Shown here: positions 57,982 through 64,000 of the stretch, piece by piece
Position numbering within the stretch: position 1 is the first letter of the stretch
How the letters are laid out: each line of letters opens with the position of its first letter
DNA from: Hordeum vulgare subsp. vulgare
Taxonomy: Eukaryota; Streptophyta; Magnoliopsida; Poales; Poaceae
Direction: 5' to 3'
DNA: 64,000 nucleotides
NCBI RefSeq assembly: GCF_904849725.1
Contig: NC_058522.1
Location: 232,909,084 to 232,973,083 of the forward strand
Notes under the pieces: model-generated
The model's input: the letters and a program-made list of their open reading frames with translations, nothing else
Databases searched by the model: none
What the model was told of the DNA's origin: nothing
Translations under genes and position numbers: made by a program

Positions 57982-58958
57982 TGTTGACACACGAACACGT
58001 CATGTGTACCCTCGACGCCGGGGGTGATGCACCGCAACTCACGTCGACGGAGATCCGACCGACGGCGCGATACGCAAGACAGTCAGTGGATGCTTTTGAA
58101 GACCCGAAACCCCACACGCCCGGGATGGACCCCGTCAGGGAGTGCGGCGGCTATGGGCTGCCCTAGGTCAATTCACTAGCCCCTAGAGCCTCGGGATTCA
58201 CAGCTCTCAAACTCGAGGAACAGCGGTGAATGAGAGATAAAAATGATGGAGAGATACAACATAGATATAAAAGTAGTATATTGATGTTTCGGTTGTGGGT
58301 TGTTTCAATCGGCCATCACCTCCAATATATATATGAGGCGGCTGGACTTCCCGTACAAGAAAAGGACTAAAAATCCCGTCAAAAACGTCAAAACCCCTAA
58401 CCTAACTCCGATAGGAAACTTTAGCAATTTTCCGGACCAACTCGGAGCCACCAAGTGATTTTTCTCGGTCCCACCGAGTTAACGTGGCCAACTTTCTGTA
58501 ATCTTCTACATCTCCCTTGGAATTTCCGAGTGACCTTTCCCAGAATTACCGAGTCAACTCAGTGTCACCGGGTCAAAAAAAACTCGATGGATCCGAAATG
58601 ACTCAATAGGTTCTATTGTTGATCTTGTTTGGGATCCACATGTTGCATGCGACCTTCGATTGAGATGATCTTTATATCAAAATCAACCGTTTCGATGAGA
58701 CGCACAATTTTCATGTTGAAATATTTTCCATGAGACACCATCTTAATCGAGTTCATGTTGTTCTTAATCTGGAGTCAATATGAGCATATGTGAACTTGTC
58801 ATAAGTTTTGCATCGGAGCTCTGTTTTAGAACATCTTTATATCCATCTTGATATCCTCGAAGAAAGCCATCCCATGGTGACTTCCAATCATAAGTTTGAA
58901 TTAATATTAACATAGCTTTAAGCAACTTTTATGATTGTGTCACTTTTGAGCGTCAACA
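57982..58958 (-). repeat. 5' LTR of the Tat element
   Basis: This 977-bp LTR has intact TG...CA ends and pairs with 49651-50621. It would carry the promoter of the minus-strand transcript. Confidence 0.93.
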
Positions 58959-59800
58959 GACCCCGTTATGAGGAAAATAAGGAGCAGCAAGAACCTAAGC
59001 TTGGGGATGCCGAAGGCACCCCAAGATAATATACAAGGAATACTCAAGTATCTAAGCTTGGGGATCCTTTGGAAGGCATCCCCTCCTTTTGTCTTCAACA
59101 CTATGAGTATACCTTACTTTGAGCTATATTTTTGTTCGTCACATGATATGTGTTTTGCTTGTAGAATCATTTTCTTTCGTTAGTATTGGCTTGCTGCTAT
59201 TTATAATCATGTTTTACAATAAAAAAAATTAGGAATTGCCTTTAGAGTGCTTGAATTGCATGTGTGATGTGTACTCTACAAAAACAGAAACTTTTGCTGT
59301 AGTATTTTAATTATGAGATTTTACTGAGCCTGGAAATGTCTGAAATTTTTATAGATACTTTCATACATATTATTTATCATTTCCTAAAGTATTAATTTTT
59401 GGATATATGTAAGTAAACTATTGAAATAGATTGCTACACATTGTTCTATTTGGACAGATTGATATCATAGTTTTGTTATCTACTTATCCTAGAGTTCTCA
59501 TGGCTTATATTGGTAGATATAAATTTTAAAAATGATAGTATACAATACCTAATGTTTGAAAATGATTATTCAACTTGTCTTGATAGTACATGAAGTGTTG
59601 ATTTACTCTTACGTGTACTAACCTATCTCACAAGTTCTTTTCAAGTTTTTTGTGGATGAAGTTTTCAAGACTTAGGTGAAACCAGGATATGAGAGGATTG
59701 AACGAGATACAAAATCCCAAGCTTGGGTATGCTCAAGGCATGTCAAGTAAATAATACAAGAAGTCTCAAGCATCTAAGTTTTGGGATGCTACTCATCTAA
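58959..59800 (+). mobile_element. 3' internal region of P3, right of the Tat insertion
   Basis: It continues the P3 post-coding region. It holds two polypurine-like hairpins, AAGCTTGGGGATGCCG...GGCACCCC (58997-59025) and AAGCTTGGGGATCC...GGCATCCCC (59054-59083), and a third worn copy CCAAGCTTGGGTATGC (59709). No ORF of note. Confidence 0.78.
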
Positions 59801-59893
59801 TTAAGCTTGAGGGAAAATTGCTACTGTCCTACAAAACTCCACGCTTGGAGGCCCAATGGAGTTTACAAGAATAAAATTGTGTAGTAGACATCA
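59801..59893 (+). repeat. Last 93 bases of the P3 3' LTR
   Basis: AAGCTTGAGGGAAAATTGC to GTAGTAGACATCA matches the end of the 5' LTR (about 46030-46120). The rest of the 3' LTR has been deleted, joining the internal region straight to the LTR end. Confidence 0.8.
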
Positions 59894-60003
59894 ATATAGG
59901 AGTACACACTTGGAGGGCAAGAAGTCTCTCCTAGAGATAAGGTAGGAGAAGGATTACAAATTATCATCTACCAAATACATATACACCAAATATATCTCTA
60001 ACA
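59894..60003 (-). repeat. Truncated 3' LTR of an unclassified minus-strand retroelement
   Basis: On the minus strand it starts TGTTAGAGATATATTTGG at 60003, right after a polypurine tract GACTGCAGGGGGA (60004-60016). It runs only to about 59894, at TGTACTCCTATAT, where it meets the P3 LTR end. The TGTTAG start with a short AT-rich LTR suggests Copia, but that is a guess. Confidence 0.6.
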
Positions 60004-60016
60004 TCCCCCTGCAGTC

Positions 60017-61593
60017 ATTGTGGTAGCGTTACAAACAACAGTAGCGTCGCAGACGGTCAGACTAGAGAGAATGACGACAAACGGGCTGACATCCTCCCGT
60101 AGTTGCAACAGACGTGTCGGGAACAGACGCAAACACGTGGATTGTAGAGGAAGACAATTAGTAGCTCAAGCGAGGTGATAGCACTTTGTTCCGATGTCGA
60201 GGTAGCCGAGAGTGTAGGGTGGTGTACCGTTGTCGAGGTAGCTGTGTGAAGAATGTCATGGTAGATGTCGAGTCGGGGTAGTGGGTGTCGAGGAAGTCGC
60301 TATAGAGCCATGGGCGTGAGGAGGAGCCCAGTTAATCATGGGCACAATGGTGTCGAGGTACTGGTGCACCAGGAGGAAGATGTTGTTGATGATGCGTCGC
60401 GTCGGGATTGCCAAGCCTAGAGACACGCCATGGACGAAGGAATGCGTCAGTGTTGCCAGCATTAGTCATGCATAGACGGGGACCTTCACAAACTGGTCCC
60501 TTATGTAGAGGACGCTAGCAGGGAAGGACTCAACGACGGTTGCAGCATAAATCGGTGGGGGCGATGTCGTCCGCGGTGGTTGGAGTCGATGAAGTGGTCG
60601 GGGTAGACGACGGCACTCGTAATGAGTTGGTGTTGAACGGAGATGAAGGGGGTGGACAGGCAGCGGGCTCGGGTGAGCGAGCTATAGCGGCACGGAAGAA
60701 GAGCGTCGTCGCGGCCTGGCGGTAGTGGTTACGGTTGGATTGGAGCACGGAGGCGATGCTCGAAGTAGGCAAGGAAGAACCCGGCAACGTAACGAAGACT
60801 AGGGTAGAGGGTGTCGTTCCCGCACTAAGGGAGGTGGCGCGACGCATACCACAGGAAGTCAACGCGCATGGGACGGTGGAGTGGACCACGCATCGCGGTA
60901 CGAAGGCCCGAAGGGTCAATGAAGCAGCAGCGTGCGGGTTGGGGCGATGGAGGAAAGACCTCGGGGCGGCGGTGTGGACCGCATGCCATGGTGCGACGAA
61001 CTGATAGGGCAGTGTAGCGGCAGTGCACGGGTGAGTGTAACCACACGTACGGCCTCACACGACGGCGGAAAGCGTGTCGCGGCACTACATCCCGATGGGG
61101 CGGTGTAGCGATGGCTTGTGGGTTGCGGGGTCCGCGTGTCACGACACTACGGCCCAAAAGCGCGACATAGCGGCTACCCACGAGTCGGTGCAGCCGCGGG
61201 GAGTACCACAGGGCAGCGCTGGGGCGACGCAGCGGCATCCCGATGCTCGATTAGTGGAGGGGCCTGATGTACTCAAAATGGTATTCACGGGACTTGCGGA
61301 GGCACGCGCAACCGACGAGCCAAATCGGCCACACGACATAGATAAGGTGAATCGCGGTTGGGCGGATGATTAATCTGATCATGCGCGAGGTTGGGGAGAT
61401 CACTTGATGTAGGTGGGGCAGTGGCGTTCAAGATGAAGCCGGCGACGACGGTCATGGCCGAAGCCGGTAGACATCCTGACACAGTCGGCCAGACACGATC
61501 GACGAGGCAACCGACATTCGACAACCATCAAGCCCGATGCGACCGGAACCGACGAGGCGGACGGCTGGTAGTTAGCAAGCCCGATGTAGCCAG
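60017..61593 (-). mobile_element. Degenerate internal sequence of the same retroelement
   Basis: GC-rich sequence carries many repeats of GCGACG and TCGACA/TGTCGAG-like words. Short minus-strand frames (60462-60256, 60919-60530) are Thr/Ser/Pro-rich and show no retroviral motif. No RT or integrase is visible, so the coding part is lost or this is a non-coding 3' region. It is interrupted at 61593 by the Angela LTR. Confidence 0.45.
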
Positions 61594-63396
61594 TGTTGGG
61601 GAACGTCGCATGGGAAACAAAAAATTTCCTACGCACACGAAGACCTATCATGGTGATGTCCATCTACGAGAGGGGATATTCGATCTACGTACCCTTGTAG
61701 ACCGCACAGCAGAAGCGTTAGTGAACGCGGTTGATGTAGTGGAACGTCCTCACGTCCCTCGATCCGCCCCCGCGAACAATCCCGCGATCAGTCCCACGAT
61801 CTAGTACCGAACGGACGGCGCCTCCGCGTTCAGCACACGTACAGCTCGACGATGATCTCGGCCAAGAGAGATGGAGAGGTAGAAGAGTTCTCCGACAGCG
61901 TGACGGCGCTCCGGAGGATGGTGATGACCTTGTCTCAGCAGGGCTCCGCCCGAGCTCCGCAGAAACGCGATCTAGAGGAAAAACCGTGGAGGTATGTGGT
62001 CGGGCTGCCGTGGAAAAGTCGTCTCAAATCAGCCCTAAAACCTCCGTATATATAGGTGGGAGAGGGGGGACCTTGCCTTGGGGCTCAAGGAGCCCCAAGG
62101 GGGTCGGCCGAGCCAAAGGGGGGAAGGACTCCCCCCAAACCGAGTCCTACTTGGTTTGGTGGGTGGGGTCCTTCTTTCCTTTCCCACCTCCTCCTTTTTT
62201 TTCTTTTCTCTTTGATTTTTCTTCCAATGCGCATAGGGCCCTTTTGGGCTGTCCCACCAGTCCACCAAGGGCTGGTGCGCCACACTCAAGGCCTATGGGC
62301 TTCCCCGAGGTGGGTTGCCCACCCCGGTGAACTCCCGGAACCCATTCGTCATTCCCGGTACATTCCCGGTAACTCCAAAAACCTTCCGGTAATCAAATGA
62401 GGTCATCCTATATATCATTCTTCGTTTCCGGACCATTCCGGAAACCCTCGTGACGTCCGTGATCTCATCCGGGACTCCGAACAACATTCGGTAACCAACC
62501 ATATAACTCAAATACGCATAAAACAACGTCGAACCTTAAGTGTGCAGACCCTGCGGGTTCGAGAACTATGTAGACATGACCCGAGAGACTCCTCGGTCAA
62601 TATCCAACAGCGGGACCTGGATGCCCATATTGGATCCTACATATTCTACGAAGATCTTATCGTTTGAACCTCAGTGCCAAGGATACATATAATCCCATAT
62701 GTTATTCCCTTTGTCCTTTGGTATGTTACTTGCCCGAGATTCGATCGTCAGTATCCGCATACCTATTTCAATCTCGTTTACCGGCAAGTCTCTTTACTCG
62801 TTCCGTAATACAAGATCCCACAACTTACACTAAGTTACATTGCTTGGAAGGCTTGTGTGTGATGTTGTATTACCGAGTGGGCCCCGAGATACCTCTCCGT
62901 CACACGGAGTGACAAATCCCAGTCTCGATCCATACTAACTCAACTAACACCTTCGGAGATACCTGTAGAGCATCTTTATAGTCATCTAGTTACGTTGTGA
63001 CGTTTGATACAGACAAAGCATTCCTCCGGTGTCAGTGAGTTATATGATCTCATGGTCATAGGAACAAATACTTGACACGCAGAAAACAGTAGCAACAAAA
63101 TGACACAATCAACATGCTACGTCTATTAGTTTGGGTCTAGTCCATCAGATGATTCTCCTAATGATGTGATCCCGTTATCAAGTAACAACACTTGCCTATG
63201 GCCAGGAAACCTTGACCATCTTTGATCAACGAGCTAGTCAACTAGAGGCTTACTAGGGACAGTGTTTTGTCTATGTATCCACACAAGTATTGTGTTTCCA
63301 ATCAATACAATTATAGCATGGATAATAAACGATTATCATGAACAAAGAAATATAATAATAACTAATTATTATTGCCTCTAGGGCATATTTCCAACA
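61594..63396 (-). repeat. 3' LTR of a minus-strand Angela/BARE-1-like Copia element
   Basis: On the minus strand it starts TGTTGGAAATATGCCC at 63396 and ends GTTCCCCAACA at 61594 (1803 bp). The neighbouring minus-strand sequence at 63405-63397 is GTGGGAGAC, the polypurine tract of this group, so the body of the element lies to the right. It is close to the solo LTR at 46790-48613 but inverted, lacks that copy's 29-bp duplication and has an extra ~19 bases near 62085-62103. A TATATATA box lies at 62047-62054. Confidence 0.96.
62045..62055 (-). promoter_or_regulatory. TATA box of the inverted Angela-type LTR
   Basis: CTATATATACG on the minus strand is the counterpart of the box at 48138-48150, at the same place in the LTR. 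Confidence 0.6.
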
Positions 63397-63405
63397 GTCT
63401 CCCAC
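63397..63405 (-). other. Polypurine tract of the Angela-like element
   Basis: GTGGGAGAC precedes the LTR start directly and is preceded by ACTCTAGTGCAA, as in BARE-1-type elements. Confidence 0.85.
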
Positions 63406-64000
63406 TTGCACTAGAGTCAATAATCTAGTTCACATCACCATGTGATTTCAACGAATCCAACACCCATATAGTTCTGGGGTCTGATCACGTCTTGCTCGTG
63501 AGAGAGGTTTTAGTCAACAGTTCTGAAATTTTCAGATCCGTGCGTTCTTTACAAATCTTTATGTCATCTTATAGATGCTGCTACTATGTGCTATTCGGAA
63601 AAGCTCCAAATATCTACTCTACTATACGAATCCGTTTCACTACTCATAGTTATTCGGATTAGTGTCAAAGCTTGCATCGACGTAACCCTTTACGACGAAC
63701 TCTTTAACCACCTCCATAATCGAGAAAAATTCCTTAGTCTATTTAGTTACTAAGGATAACTTTGACCGCTGCTAGTGATTCAATCATGGATCACTTTCTG
63801 TACCTCTCAACAGACTTTGAGTCAAGGCACACATCAGGTGTGGTACCCAGCATGGCATACTTTAGAGTCTACGGCTAAGGCATAGAAGACGACCTTCGTC
63901 TATTTTCTTTATTCTGCCGTGGTCGAGTTTTGAGTCTTACTCAAATTCACACCTTACAACGCAACCAAGAACTCCTTCTTTGCTGATCTATTTTGAACTC
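63406..64000 (-). mobile_element. Internal 3' region of the Angela-like element, runs off the window
   Basis: This is the end of the pol region of the Copia element on the minus strand. Short pieces look like worn RNase H sequence, but no frame is long enough to call. The true coding part would be to the right of 64000. Confidence 0.75.

Larger units (their letters stand above)
49651..58958 (-). mobile_element. Tat-lineage Gypsy LTR retrotransposon, old and degenerate
   Basis: The LTRs (49651-50621 and 57982-58958) start TGTTGACACACG and end GAGCGTCAACA in plus-strand view, the left one with TG changed to TA. Between them, on the minus strand, lie Gag, protease, RT, RNase H, a second RNase H and integrase. 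The second RNase H and the PBS type place it in the Tat branch (Ogre/Retand relatives). The flanks GATAC and GACCC may be a worn target duplication (3 of 5 match). LTR divergence looks high (many differences in the first 250 bases), and nearly every domain is in a different frame, so it is millions of years old. Confidence 0.92.

Noticed and set aside
61391..61804. 137-codon ORF on the plus strand
   Set aside because: It begins in unclassified retroelement sequence and runs into the antisense of an Angela LTR; a chance chimera.

Overview
The window is a nest of plant transposable elements with no host gene, tRNA or rRNA that I can support. Its repeats point to a Triticeae grass (wheat, barley, rye or Aegilops). 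The signs are LTRs of the Angela/BARE-1/WIS Copia type (start TGTTGGAAATATGCCC), several Gypsy LTRs starting TGATACGTCTCC or a close variant (Sabrina/WHAM-like), and a CACTA transposon with subterminal TTTGCCGTC repeats. Family names were recalled from memory without a database search, so clade-level calls are safer than family names.

Layout. 1-12076: the 5' part of a CACTA (En/Spm) element read on the minus strand. Its terminal inverted repeat ends at 12076 and its other end lies left of the window. It carries a broken TNP2-type transposase (6267-9868), a second multi-exon gene of the Transposase_24 (PF03004) type (3505-6083, perhaps with a last exon at 30-148), and about 3.3 kb of tandem repeats with a ~448-bp higher-order period. 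12077-15003: LTR pieces and the 3' internal part of a minus-strand Gypsy element. 15004-33131: a plus-strand non-autonomous Gypsy element (P1), split by a complete 14.3-kb Tekay/Del-like Gypsy element at 15271-29595 (minus strand, 4.16-kb LTRs, target duplication AGTAC). 33132-40684: a second element of the P1 family (P2), whose gag is split by a solo LTR at 35495-36894 (target duplication AGGTG). 40685-43088: an inverted Gypsy LTR, a short internal piece and an LTR tail. 43089-45539: a remnant of a putative gypsy-type transposon protein (PF04195-like) and unassigned sequence. 45540-59893: a third non-autonomous plus-strand element (P3) split by an Angela-type solo LTR (46790-48613, target duplication TTGTC) and by an old 9.3-kb Tat-lineage Gypsy element (49651-58958, minus). 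59894-61593: a truncated LTR and unclassified internal sequence. 61594-64000: the 3' LTR and internal edge of a minus-strand Angela/BARE-1-like element that continues past the right end.

The nesting gives relative ages. Removing each of the three insertions with perfect target duplications rejoins a reading frame in the host element. The Tekay-like element is youngest (about 35 differences between its LTRs by eye, roughly 0.8%). The Tat element and its P3 host are old. All polyprotein genes are broken.

I found no clear new functional system. The best leads are: (a) a predicted transposon gene whose last intron would hold the whole tandem array; (b) an extra sense ORF between PBS and gag in the Tekay-like element; (c) a small alternative stem-loop kept after the coding region in three Gypsy elements; (d) internal copies of the polypurine-tract sequence, some in hairpins; and (e) a family-specific ORF in the P3 element with no Gag, PR, RT or IN motif that I can see.
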